Assembly (NCBI GenBank): GCA_937958475.1
Contig: CALFXR010000092.1
Coordinates: forward strand, 1 to 15,008
Source: an uncultured Mesorhizobium sp.
GTDB lineage: Bacteria > Pseudomonadota > Alphaproteobacteria > Rhizobiales > Rhizobiaceae
Length of the DNA stretch: 15,008 nt
Direction: 5' to 3'
Position 1 is the stretch's first letter. Every line of letters starts with the position of its first letter. The notes under the pieces are model-generated. The model saw nothing but the letters and a program-made list of their open reading frames with translations. It made no database searches and had not been told where the DNA came from. Positions 1 to 7,017 of the stretch are shown one piece after another. The translations under genes were made by a program, and so were the position numbers.

Positions 1-231
1 GCGCAGCAAGCGACGGAAAGTGTTGATCTTGGTCCTCAGCGGCTTCGCCACAGAGACGCTCTGCGAAGGTGCGCGGCAGCGCTCGACCGGGCGCAGGCCG
101 TTGAAATGCCGCTGGAATTGCGGGCCGAGGAACTACGGATAGCAGGGACGGAACTCGGGCGGGTCACGGGACGGATTGACGTGGAAGAGGTTCTGGGAGA
201 GGTGTTCCGCGCGTTTTGCATCGGAAAATGA
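1..231 (+). CDS. mnmE: tRNA modification GTPase MnmE (TrmE), 3' end only
   Basis: This is the last 76 codons of a gene that enters from the left edge, read in frame 1 with stop TGA at 229-231. MnmE works with MnmG to install the (carboxymethyl)aminomethyl group on uridine 34 of certain tRNAs, in the cytoplasm. The visible part is the C-terminal end of the helical domain: a stretch RHRDALRRC, then LELRAEELRIAGTELGRVTG, and the terminal FCIGK. The C-[IV]-G-K ending with its conserved cysteine is the family signature. The GTPase domain lies outside the window. The next gene, mnmG, encodes its partner, starts 76 bp downstream and is on the same strand. The stop codon forms part of an imperfect parS site. 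Identification rests on the C-terminal signature and on the neighbour, and both agree. Confidence 0.93.
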   Translation, partial: AQQATESVDLGPQRLRHRDALRRCAAALDRAQAVEMPLELRAEELRIAGTELGRVTGRIDVEEVLGEVFRAFCIGK

Positions 232-244
232 TTCACGTGAAACG
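229..244. promoter_or_regulatory. Imperfect parS site (14 of 16 match)
   Basis: TGATTCACGTGAAACG differs from the perfect palindrome TGTTTCACGTGAAACA at the third and last bases. It keeps the CACGTG core and the full AAAC right arm. The first three bases are the mnmE stop codon. Its centre is 42 bp from the centre of the next, perfect site. It is probably a secondary ParB-binding site; whether it is occupied cannot be told from sequence. Confidence 0.6.
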
Positions 245-270
245 CAGGGCCCGGACGATCGGTGAGTTGG

Positions 271-286
271 TGTTTCACGTGAAACA
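271..286. promoter_or_regulatory. parS centromere site (perfect)
   Basis: TGTTTCACGTGAAACA is a perfect 16-bp palindrome identical to the widely conserved bacterial parS consensus. It lies in the 76-bp gap between mnmE and mnmG, with its right end 21 bp before the mnmG start. ParB, encoded downstream at 3670-4536, is expected to load here and spread, marking the origin-proximal region for ParA-driven segregation. It could also affect transcription into mnmG because it lies where promoter or leader elements would be. Confidence 0.93.
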
Positions 287-307
287 GCACTAGCGTAGCA
301 GGTTAAC

Positions 308-2182
308 ATGGAACGGAAATTCGACGTCATCATCGTGGGAGGTGGTCACGCGGGCTGCGAAGCGGCATCGGCGGCGGCTCGCGCCGGCGCGCGTACCGCA
401 CTGGTGACGATGAAGCGCGATGCGATCGGGATCATGTCATGCAATCCCGCGATTGGCGGCCTTGGCAAGGGCCACCTCGTGCGCGAGATCGACGCGCTCG
501 ATGGGCTTATGGGACGTGTAGCAGACTCAGCGGGAATTCAATTCCGCTTGCTCAACCGGCGGAAGGGCCCGGCAGTGCGTGGCCCCCGCACACAGGCCGA
601 CCGGAAGCTATACCGCCAGGCGATGCAAGCCGCGATTGATTCGCAGCCGTTCCTTTCTGTCGTAGAAGCGGAGGTTGTCGACCTTGATATCGTCGACGGT
701 CGGGTCGCCGCGGTGGTGATTGGAGGCGGAAGCCGGCTTCGCTGCGGCGCGGTGGTGCTGACGACCGGTACGTTCCTTCGGGGTGTCATTCATATCGGCG
801 AACAGCGCTTCCCGGCCGGACGTATGTCGGAGCGGGCATCAGTTCCGCTGGCGGAGACCGTGGCGCGCGCCGGCTTCGCGATGGGTCGGCTGAAGACGGG
901 GACTCCGCCACGGCTAGACGGTCGAACGATCGCCTGGGACGCGCTCGAAATGCAGCAAGCCGATGAATCCCCGGTGGCTTTCTCGTTGCTAACGGGGAGG
1001 ATAGTGAACCCACAGATCGCGTGTGGGGTAACACGAACGACGCCGGTGACACATGGGATCATTCGGGACAATCTGCTCCGCTCGGCGCTCTATTCCGGGC
1101 GCATCGAGGGCGTCGGCCCGCGATACTGTCCCTCGATCGAAGACAAGATTGTGAAGTTCGGCGACAGGGAAGGACATCAGGTCTTTCTCGAGCCGGAAGG
1201 TCTTGATGACGATACCGTCTATCCGAACGGCATTTCCACATCGCTGCCCGAGGATGCACAGGAGGCTGTCGTTCGCAGCATGCCGGGACTCGAGAATGCA
1301 CAAATACTTCAACCGGGCTACGCGATCGAGTACGACCATGTCGATCCGCGGGAACTGGATCAGTCGCTGGAGACGCGGCGAGTGGGTGGCCTCTTCCTTG
1401 CCGGACAGATCAACGGCACGACAGGATATGAAGAGGCGGCGGCGCAAGGCCTTGTGGCGGGGCTCAATGCCGCCCGACGCGCGTCGGGCGGTGAATGTGT
1501 GACCTTCAGTCGCGCGGAGGCCTATATCGGGGTAATGATCGACGACCTGACATCAAGGGGGGTCACCGAGCCCTACCGGATGTTTACGTCGCGGGCCGAG
1601 TTCCGGCTTTCGTTGCGGGCGGACAATGCAGATCAGAGGCTGACACCGATAGCGATAACGGAAGGGATCGCGTCCGCAGTCCGGCGGCGTGCTTATGATC
1701 TGTTGATGGAACGCCTCGATCGCGCGCGCAGCGCGGTTGAGGGTCGCGCACTGTCGCCGTCCGAGGCGATGCGGCACGGGATCGAAGTCAGTCAGGACGG
1801 CGTTCGAAGAAACGGAATGCAATTCCTTGCCTACCCCGGAATCGATCTCGCGCGCTTGGCCACGATCTGGCCGGAACTCGGCGAGATCGATGCGGATACT
1901 GCCGAACGGATAGAAACTGAAGCGCGGTACTCCGTCTATCTCGATCGCCAGGCCGCAGATATTGAGGCTGTCAAGCTGGAGGAATCGCGGATGATTCCGG
2001 ATGGATTGCGCTTCGACGAGGTGCCCGGGCTCTCCAACGAGCTGAAGCACAAAATTGGCAACAGGTCGCCGCGCTCGATTGCGGACCTGCAAAAGATAGA
2101 TGGAATGACGCCGGCTGCCGTGGCACTCGTTCTGTCGCATGTTCGCGCGGCGGAGGCGCGGACGCGCCGGGGCGCGGCATGA
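308..2182 (+). CDS. mnmG: tRNA uridine-5-carboxymethylaminomethyl modification enzyme MnmG (GidA)
   Basis: FAD- and NADH-dependent enzyme that, in complex with MnmE, modifies uridine 34 of tRNAs reading two-codon families. At 624 residues it has the usual family length. The N-terminal Rossmann FAD-binding loop is GGGHAGCEAA (residues 11-20). SCNPAIGG (44-51) and the block FRLLNRRKGPAVRGPRTQAD (79-98) are near-invariant in the family. A second conserved cysteine lies in the PRYCPSIEDKI motif near residue 275. The C-terminal helical domain, which contacts MnmE and tRNA, ends with KIGNRSPRSIADLQKIDGMT. The ATG at 308 fits the family N-terminus; only a weak AGG (300-302) precedes it. The stop overlaps the rsmG start as ATGA (2179-2182), suggesting translational coupling. 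Confidence 0.98.
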   Translation: MERKFDVIIVGGGHAGCEAASAAARAGARTALVTMKRDAIGIMSCNPAIGGLGKGHLVREIDALDGLMGRVADSAGIQFRLLNRRKGPAVRGPRTQADRKLYRQAMQAAIDSQPFLSVVEAEVVDLDIVDGRVAAVVIGGGSRLRCGAVVLTTGTFLRGVIHIGEQRFPAGRMSERASVPLAETVARAGFAMGRLKTGTPPRLDGRTIAWDALEMQQADESPVAFSLLTGRIVNPQIACGVTRTTPVTHGIIRDNLLRSALYSGRIEGVGPRYCPSIEDKIVKFGDREGHQVFLEPEGLDDDTVYPNGISTSLPEDAQEAVVRSMPGLENAQILQPGYAIEYDHVDPRELDQSLETRRVGGLFLAGQINGTTGYEEAAAQGLVAGLNAARRASGGECVTFSRAEAYIGVMIDDLTSRGVTEPYRMFTSRAEFRLSLRADNADQRLTPIAITEGIASAVRRRAYDLLMERLDRARSAVEGRALSPSEAMRHGIEVSQDGVRRNGMQFLAYPGIDLARLATIWPELGEIDADTAERIETEARYSVYLDRQAADIEAVKLEESRMIPDGLRFDEVPGLSNELKHKIGNRSPRSIADLQKIDGMTPAAVALVLSHVRAAEARTRRGAA

Positions 2183-2826
2183 ATCCGGCCGAGTTCGATA
2201 GGCTGCTTGAGGCAGCCGGCCCTGTTTCACGTGAAACATATGATCGGCTGAAGGAATTCGAGACCCTGTTCGCAAAGTGGAATTCGCGAATCAATCTTGC
2301 CGCCGCTTCAACCCTGAGCGATCTCTGGATGAGGCATATCCTGGACAGTGCCCAATTGGCGCGACTGGCGCCTGGCGAATTGCATTGGCTCGACCTCGGC
2401 TCGGGTGGCGGTTTCCCGGGCGCCGTCATGGCGATCCTGTTGCGCGAACGCGCCGGTGCGACGATCGACCTCGTCGAAAGCAACCGAAAGAAGGCCGCGT
2501 TTCTGCAATCCGCGGTCGGCGGAACCCAGGTGGCAAGAGTCCATGCGCGGCGGATCGAAGATGTCGTCGGCGTTATTCCTGTTCCCCAAATCGTCACCGC
2601 GCGCGCCCTGGCACCGTTGTCGAAGCTGCTCGAACTGGCGTCGCCCTGGTTGATCGCGGGCACCCGCGCCTTGTTCCACAAAGGTCGGGATTATCGGTTG
2701 GAGATAGAAGAAAGCGCTGATCACTGGCGGTTCGATCTGGTAGAACACGAAAGTCGGATCAATTCCGAGGGAGTGATCCTCGACATTCGCAATCTGAAGC
2801 CTTCCCGGCACGCCGCCGGAGAGTGA
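2179..2826 (+). CDS. rsmG: 16S rRNA (guanine-N7)-methyltransferase RsmG (GidB)
   Basis: S-adenosylmethionine-dependent methyltransferase for 16S rRNA G527 (E. coli numbering), acting on the small ribosomal subunit. The protein has 215 residues, normal for the family. Visible elements are RHILDS (52-57), the SAM-binding loop LDLGSGGGFPG (71-81), the acidic end of the next strand followed by ESNRKKAAFL (100-109), and TARALAPL (140-147). Codons 15-20 (P-V-S-R-E-T) are written by a perfect parS site, so the DNA there serves both protein coding and ParB binding. The start overlaps the mnmG stop by four bases. There are 21 bases between its stop and parA. In streptomycin-exposed bacteria, loss of this enzyme is a known cause of low-level resistance; nothing here suggests the gene is defective. 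Confidence 0.97.
   Translation: MNPAEFDRLLEAAGPVSRETYDRLKEFETLFAKWNSRINLAAASTLSDLWMRHILDSAQLARLAPGELHWLDLGSGGGFPGAVMAILLRERAGATIDLVESNRKKAAFLQSAVGGTQVARVHARRIEDVVGVIPVPQIVTARALAPLSKLLELASPWLIAGTRALFHKGRDYRLEIEESADHWRFDLVEHESRINSEGVILDIRNLKPSRHAAGE
2223..2238. promoter_or_regulatory. parS centromere site inside rsmG (perfect)
   Basis: A second perfect TGTTTCACGTGAAACA palindrome lies wholly inside the rsmG coding sequence, running from the last base of codon 15 through codon 20. It is 1952 bp centre-to-centre from the site at 271-286 and 625 bp upstream of the parA start. An intact 16-bp palindrome in a coding sequence implies selection on the DNA as well as on the peptide VSRET. Confidence 0.94.
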
Positions 2827-2847
2827 GTTGCAGGCACGGTAACGGGC

Positions 2848-3636
2848 ATGAGCGGCGTAAGAATCATTACGATAGCCAATCAGAAGGGTGGCGTCGGCAA
2901 GACGACGACGGCCATCAACCTCGCCACGGCGCTCGCGGCGATCGGCGAGCAGGTGCTGATCGTCGACCTCGATCCGCAAGGAAACGCGAGCACCGGCCTC
3001 GGCATCGATAGGCAGGACCGGGCGGTGTCGTCTTACGACGTGCTTGTCGAGGCCGCAGGCGTCGCGGATGCCGCCATGCCAACGGCGGTGCCCGGGCTGT
3101 CGATCGTGCCATCGACACTCGACCTGCTCGGCGTCGAGATGGAGATCGCAGGCGCCGCCGACCGCGTGCTTCGGCTGCGCAAGGCCCTCCGCCGCGCCGA
3201 AGGCATACCGTTCTCCTACGTGCTGATCGACTGCCCGCCGTCGCTCAATCTGTTGACTCTCAACGCCATGGCGGCCGCCGATTCGATCCTGGTGCCGCTA
3301 CAGTGCGAGTTCTTCGCTCTCGAAGGGCTGGGCCAATTGTTGGAAACGGTCGAGCAGGTGCGCCGGACCATCAATCCGGACCTGATCATCCAGGGTATCG
3401 TGCTGACGATGTTCGATGGTCGCAACAACCTCGCCAACCAGGTTGTCGAAGATGTCCGCGCCTACATGGGTGAAAAGGTGTACGAGACGGTCATTCCGCG
3501 AAACGTGCGGGTGTCCGAAGCGCCGTCCTACGGCAAGCCGGCGATCCTATACGACCTGAAATGCAGTGGCAGCCAAGCCTATCTGCAGCTGGCATCCGAG
3601 GTCATCCGCAGGGAGCGCCGGCTTCGTGCGGCATGA
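2848..3636 (+). CDS. parA: Chromosome-partitioning ATPase ParA
   Basis: Walker-type ATPase that binds DNA non-specifically as an ATP-bound dimer and moves ParB-parS complexes so that sister origins separate. It has 262 residues and no N-terminal DNA-binding domain, as expected for a chromosomal ParA/Soj. The deviant Walker A motif KGGVGKTT is at residues 13-20 with its signature lysine after K-G-G. The Walker A' region LDPQGNAS is at 41-48, and Walker B VLIDCPPS lies at 125-132. The C-terminal block IPRNVRVSEAPSYGKP is at 217-232. The ATG at 2848 gives a standard MSGVRIITIANQKGG start, although no strong ribosome-binding site precedes it. It follows rsmG by 21 bp and precedes parB by 33 bp, consistent with one operon. 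Confidence 0.98.
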   Translation: MSGVRIITIANQKGGVGKTTTAINLATALAAIGEQVLIVDLDPQGNASTGLGIDRQDRAVSSYDVLVEAAGVADAAMPTAVPGLSIVPSTLDLLGVEMEIAGAADRVLRLRKALRRAEGIPFSYVLIDCPPSLNLLTLNAMAAADSILVPLQCEFFALEGLGQLLETVEQVRRTINPDLIIQGIVLTMFDGRNNLANQVVEDVRAYMGEKVYETVIPRNVRVSEAPSYGKPAILYDLKCSGSQAYLQLASEVIRRERRLRAA

Positions 3637-3669
3637 GTCGATTCGATAGCGGAACAATTGGAATTGTCC

Positions 3670-4536
3670 ATGACGGAAGATCCATCGCGTAAACGGCTCG
3701 GCCGCGGTCTCGCGGCGTTGATCGGCGAGATCGACCGGCCCGATGCGCCGGTCAAGGTGGCGCCGGCGGACGGCAAGGTTCCGATCGAGTTGATCGCGCC
3801 GAACCCGCGCAATCCGCGCCGGACGTTCGGCGAGGCGGAACTGGCCGACCTGGCGCAGTCGTTGCGCGAACACGGCCTTGTCCAGCCGGTCGTGGTACGC
3901 CCCGCGCCCGGCCAAACCGGGCACTACGAGATCATCGCCGGCGAAAGGCGCTGGCGTGCGGCACAGCTTGCAGGCCTCGGCGAGATACCGATCATCCTGC
4001 GCGATGTCGACGACCGGGTCGCGCTGGAAATCGCAATCGTCGAGAACGTGCAGCGGTCGGATCTGAATCCGATCGAAGAAGCAATGGGATATCAACGACT
4101 TATCGATGATCACGGCTACACGCAGGCAGATCTGGGGCAGGTGATCGGAAAAAGCCGGAGCCATGTCGCCAACACGCTGCGCCTGCTCAAACTGCCGAGT
4201 GACATCCGCGAATTGCTGGTCGATGGTGCGTTGTCCGCGGGGCATGCGCGAACTCTGGTGACCGCCACCGATCCAGCCGGATTGGCCCGAAAGATCGTCG
4301 CCGGCGGGCTCTCCGTGCGCCAGGCGGAGGCGCTGGCCCAGCAGCCGCAGGTTCGCGACAAGGCGAAGATTCCGGCTCCCGAAAAGGATGCCGACACGCT
4401 GGCGCTGGAGAAGCTCCTCAGCGACGTCACCGGCCTGCAGGTGTCGATCAGCCACCGCGAGAAAGGCGGAGAGCTGAAGATCGCCTATCGGACGCTGGAA
4501 CAACTCGACGATCTCTGCCGCCGCCTCCGCGACTGA
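3670..4536 (+). CDS. parB: Chromosome-partitioning protein ParB (parS-binding CTPase)
   Basis: ParB binds parS, uses CTP to become a sliding clamp, and stimulates ParA. The N-terminal motif KRLGRGLAALIGE is the family's ParA-activating region. The CTP-binding fold holds GERRWRA (91-97) and ENVQRSDLNPIEEA (125-138). A helix-turn-helix follows at about 150-176 (YTQADLGQVIGKSRSHVANT), which recognises parS, and then a linker and a C-terminal dimerisation domain. The reading frame stays open upstream to a TTG at 3658, but ATG 3670 has a GGAA ribosome-binding sequence at 3660-3663 and gives the usual MTEDPSRKRLGRG start, so it is preferred (288 residues). The binding sites for this protein are in the window. 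The gene is convergent with holA, 30 bp away. Confidence 0.97.
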   Translation: MTEDPSRKRLGRGLAALIGEIDRPDAPVKVAPADGKVPIELIAPNPRNPRRTFGEAELADLAQSLREHGLVQPVVVRPAPGQTGHYEIIAGERRWRAAQLAGLGEIPIILRDVDDRVALEIAIVENVQRSDLNPIEEAMGYQRLIDDHGYTQADLGQVIGKSRSHVANTLRLLKLPSDIRELLVDGALSAGHARTLVTATDPAGLARKIVAGGLSVRQAEALAQQPQVRDKAKIPAPEKDADTLALEKLLSDVTGLQVSISHREKGGELKIAYRTLEQLDDLCRRLRD

Positions 4537-4566
4537 CGCGGTGACTTCGCCGATTTTCGCCCGGAT

Positions 4567-5631
4567 TTAACCTGTAACGCTTCCGTTCGCCTGCCGCCGC
4601 TGCTGTCCGCCGTCCAGGGTGATGGCGAGCAGCGTCTGCCGCGTCGCGGCGACCGCGAGATCCGGCCGGCGGCGCGTCAGCAATACAGCGGCCTGGAGGC
4701 GAGCGAGAATGCGCGCCAGCGCGTCGGCATTCCACCTCTGCAAAGCGTTTTCGACAATACGGCGCCGGGAGAAGAACACCGGCGGTCGAGCGCCGGCGAC
4801 GGCCGCCGCGGCATTCTGGCCGCTTTCGGCCATCCCCGTACGCAGCAGGTGAAGGAGCTGGAACTGGCGGCTGGCGGCCGAAAGGACCGCGAAGACCTGA
4901 TTGCCCGCTGAAACGAGGCGCGCATAGATCGCATCCAGGTCTGCGGGGCGGCCGTCGAGAACGGCATCGATCAGTTCGTCGACCGAAAGCGCGGAAGCGT
5001 CGCCGGTCGACGCCACGACGTCCTCGATCGCGATCGAGGTCTGGCCGCGCGCATAAAGGACGAGCTTCTCGATCTCTCCGCGCGACGCCATACGATCACC
5101 GCCGAGACTGCGCTTGAGTGCCTGCCGGGCATCCAGCGTGATCGCCATGCCCGCCTTGTTCATCTCCTGATCGATCAGGGCGTCGATCGACCGTCCCTCG
5201 TCGGCGTAGCAGGGAAGCGCCATGCTGCCGAATCCAGCCTCGACGGTCGTGCGCAGCGCAGCGCCCTTTTTCAACTCGCCCGCCTCGATCAGAACGATCG
5301 CGTCCCTGGGCGGCTCGGCGAGGAGCAGTTTCACCTCGTCGGCGAGTCCTTTCTGCTGGCCGGCATTGCGGATCCAGATGAGGCGACGTTCCGAGAACAT
5401 CGGGATGGTCCGGGCCTCGTCGACCAGACGCCCGGGTTGCTGCTCGATGTCGGAGGCATCGAGCTTGATCACGGTGAAGGGATCATCGAGGGGAAGACCG
5501 GTCGCCGCGGCACAACTGCGGGCACGTTCAGAGACCAGGCCGCGGTCGGGCCCATACAGCAGGATGATCGGGGTCGATGGGTCCGGCCTCCGCAGCCAGG
5601 CGTCGACTTCATGTGCCTTCTTCTGCGCCAT
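4567..5631 (-). CDS. holA: DNA polymerase III subunit delta (clamp loader)
   Basis: The delta subunit opens the beta sliding clamp as part of the clamp-loader complex at the replication fork. It has 354 residues, near the family norm. The N-terminal AAA+-like domain contains LYGPDRGLVSER (25-36) where active ATPases would have a P-loop; the delta subunit normally lacks a working one. The centre has the hallmark GGDRMASRGEIEKLVLYA (177-194). The C-terminal collar domain is rich in alanine, arginine and leucine. The ATG at 5631 gives MAQKKAHEVDAWLRR, with GAGG (5636-5639) four bases upstream. It is convergent with parB. In the rhizobial arrangement I recall, lptE and leuS lie immediately upstream of holA; here that position is a gene-free region followed by asd on the opposite strand. 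Confidence 0.94.
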   Translation of the reverse strand: MAQKKAHEVDAWLRRPDPSTPIILLYGPDRGLVSERARSCAAATGLPLDDPFTVIKLDASDIEQQPGRLVDEARTIPMFSERRLIWIRNAGQQKGLADEVKLLLAEPPRDAIVLIEAGELKKGAALRTTVEAGFGSMALPCYADEGRSIDALIDQEMNKAGMAITLDARQALKRSLGGDRMASRGEIEKLVLYARGQTSIAIEDVVASTGDASALSVDELIDAVLDGRPADLDAIYARLVSAGNQVFAVLSAASRQFQLLHLLRTGMAESGQNAAAAVAGARPPVFFSRRRIVENALQRWNADALARILARLQAAVLLTRRRPDLAVAATRQTLLAITLDGGQQRRQANGSVTG

Positions 5632-5699
5632 CGCGCCTCGCTAGCACGGCGACCGGCTCCGCGCATCAACTTATCGATGCCGGCCGCGCCATGGCATAA

Positions 5700-5727
5700 T
5701 TGACTCTGGGCCGGATCGGCGTAAAAG
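5700..5727 (+). promoter_or_regulatory. Candidate sigma70-type promoter for asd
   Basis: TTGACT at 5700-5705 and TAAAAG at 5722-5727 are separated by 16 bases. The first matches the -35 consensus at five of six positions and the second matches the -10 consensus at four of six. The orientation fits asd, but the start of transcription would be about 250 bases from the asd start codon. The -35 box and its next three bases, TTGACTCTG, also occur at the candidate rplU promoter (14975-15003). Confidence 0.4.
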
Positions 5728-5791
5728 GCGCGGCGGACACGGAGTTTACCCATGCGCAGCCAGTTGCTGGCGCCTCAGGTTCTCGACGATT

Positions 5792-5810
5792 GCCCCGATG
5801 CAGCCGGGGC
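5792..5810. repeat. Short inverted repeat in the asd leader
   Basis: GCCCCG and CGGGGC flank a seven-base loop, giving a perfect six-base-pair stem. It lies within the presumed asd leader. No T-run follows on either strand, so it is not a standard terminator. Confidence 0.4.
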
Positions 5811-5832
5811 GGCATGCGCGCGTCTCCGTCTC

Positions 5833-5866
5833 ACCAAAACCACGGCCAAAACCACGACCAAAACGG
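5833..5866. repeat. 12-bp tandem repeat, about 2.8 copies
   Basis: The unit ACCAAAACCACG is followed by GCCAAAACCACG and a partial ACCAAAACGG. Copies one and two differ only in the first base. The repeat is A/C-rich on the plus strand and stands out from the surrounding GC-rich DNA. The unit length is a multiple of three, which is why it leaves frames open, but the resulting peptides look like no known protein. Confidence 0.75.
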
Positions 5867-5893
5867 TCTGATTTCCCTTGGCCTGCTCGCCCT

Positions 5894-5918
5894 CTCCCCG
5901 GGTCCGGCCCGAGGGGAG
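5894..5918. repeat. GC-rich inverted repeat upstream of asd
   Basis: CTCCCC at 5894-5899 pairs with GGGGAG at 5913-5918. Inside it GGG (5900-5902) can pair with CCC (5908-5910), leaving a five-base loop and a GA bulge. The CTCTCCCC...GGGGAG pattern resembles short intergenic palindromes scattered through rhizobial genomes. It lies about 65 bases before the asd start and has no T-run, so a repeat element or leader hairpin is likelier than a terminator. Confidence 0.45.
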
Positions 5919-5982
5919 CGGAACCCGCACAGGCCGGCGGGTTCTTCCCAAACACCGAAGCGGAGAGGGACAGGAGACGATC

Positions 5983-7017
5983 ATGGGTTTCAAGGTTGCA
6001 GTCGCCGGGGCCACCGGCAATGTCGGGCGAGAGATGCTCAACATCCTCGACGAGCGCGGATTCCCCGCCGACGAGGTGGTGGCGCTTGCCTCGCGTCGTT
6101 CCGTCGGCACCGAAGTGTCCTACGGCGATCGCACGCTGAAGGTGAAGGCGCTCGACAACTACGACTTTTCCGACACCGACATCTGCCTGATGTCGGCCGG
6201 CGGCAACGTCTCGAAGGAGTGGTCGCCGAAGATCGGCAGGCAGGGCTGCGTCGTCATCGACAATTCGTCGGCCTGGCGCTACGACGCCGACGTTCCGCTG
6301 ATCGTCCCGGAGGTCAATCCCGACGCGATCACGCAGTTCTCGAAGCGCAACATCATTGCCAACCCGAACTGCTCGACGGCGCAGATGCTGGTGGCGCTGA
6401 AGCCGCTGCACGATGCGGCGACGATCAAGCGCGTCGTCGTTGCGACCTACCAGTCCGTCTCCGGCGCCGGCAAGGAAGGCATGGACGAGCTGTTCACGCA
6501 GACCCGCGCCGTGTTCGTCGCCGATCCGGTCGAGGCGAAGAAGTTCACCAAGCGGATCGCCTTCAACGTCATCCCGCATATCGACGTCTTCCTCGATGAC
6601 GGCTCGACCAAGGAGGAATGGAAGATGGTCGCCGAAACGAAGAAGATGCTCGATCCGAAGATCAAGGTGACAGCGACCTGCGTCCGCGTGCCCGTCTTCA
6701 TCGGCCATTCCGAGGCGGTGAACATCGAGTTCGAGAAGCCGATCACGGCCGACGAGGCGCGCGAGATCCTGCGCGAGGCGCCGGGCTGCCTGGTCATCGA
6801 CAAGCGCGAGAACGGCGGTTACATCACGCCGCTCGAATCGGCCGGAGAGGACGCGACCTACATAAGCCGCATCCGCGAGGATCCGACCGTCGAGAACGGC
6901 CTGAACATGTGGATTGTCTCCGACAATCTGCGCAAGGGCGCAGCCCTGAACGCCGTGCAGATCGCCGAACTCCTGATCGAGCGCGGCCTGATCCGACCGA
7001 AGCGGAAGGCTGCCTGA
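5983..7017 (+). CDS. asd: Aspartate-semialdehyde dehydrogenase
   Basis: Converts L-4-aspartyl phosphate to L-aspartate-4-semialdehyde with NADPH, the branch point to lysine and diaminopimelate, methionine, threonine and isoleucine. The protein has 344 residues, the usual size. The NADP-binding loop GATGNVG is at 9-15. The nucleophilic cysteine is C130 in NPNCSTAQ, SVSGAGKEG is at 158-166, and the catalytic histidine is H242 in RVPVFIGHSE. An open frame extends upstream to a TTG at 5878, but ATG 5983 has AGGAGA at 5972-5977 with five bases of spacing and gives the standard MGFKVAVAGATGNVG start. It is transcribed alone, divergent from holA and convergent with the ACT-domain gene. Its codons are very GC-rich. 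No attenuator or riboswitch is recognised, although the leader is long. Confidence 0.97.
   Translation: MGFKVAVAGATGNVGREMLNILDERGFPADEVVALASRRSVGTEVSYGDRTLKVKALDNYDFSDTDICLMSAGGNVSKEWSPKIGRQGCVVIDNSSAWRYDADVPLIVPEVNPDAITQFSKRNIIANPNCSTAQMLVALKPLHDAATIKRVVVATYQSVSGAGKEGMDELFTQTRAVFVADPVEAKKFTKRIAFNVIPHIDVFLDDGSTKEEWKMVAETKKMLDPKIKVTATCVRVPVFIGHSEAVNIEFEKPITADEAREILREAPGCLVIDKRENGGYITPLESAGEDATYISRIREDPTVENGLNMWIVSDNLRKGAALNAVQIAELLIERGLIRPKRKAA

Larger units (their letters stand above)
5632..5982. other. Gene-free divergent region between holA and asd
   Basis: This 351-bp stretch separates divergent holA and asd. No reading frame in it shows a recognisable protein, and I see no remnant of lptE, the lipoprotein gene often found next to holA. 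It holds a candidate plus-strand promoter (5700-5727), a 6-bp-stem inverted repeat (5792-5810), a 12-bp tandem repeat (5833-5866) and a GC-rich inverted repeat (5894-5918). A strong ribosome-binding site for asd ends it. If the promoter is real, asd has a leader of roughly 250 nucleotides. No known riboswitch class was recognised. Confidence 0.7.

Noticed and set aside
3547..4503. A 318-codon open frame antisense to parB
   Set aside because: It lies wholly opposite a well-supported ParB gene and shows no domain; it is a codon-bias shadow.
4527..4541. A CCGCG-ACTGA-CGCGG stem over the parB stop, as a possible terminator
   Set aside because: The stem is only five base pairs and no T-run follows within the usual distance. 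A Rho-dependent end or overlap of convergent transcripts is equally likely.
5700..6599. A plus-strand frame from the gene-free region running out of frame through asd
   Set aside because: Most of it overlaps asd in another frame and the upstream part is repeat-like with no motif. The asd frame with its own strong ribosome-binding site explains the region.
5746..6708. A 320-codon open frame antisense to asd
   Set aside because: It has no family motif and covers the asd catalytic region in reverse; it is a shadow frame.
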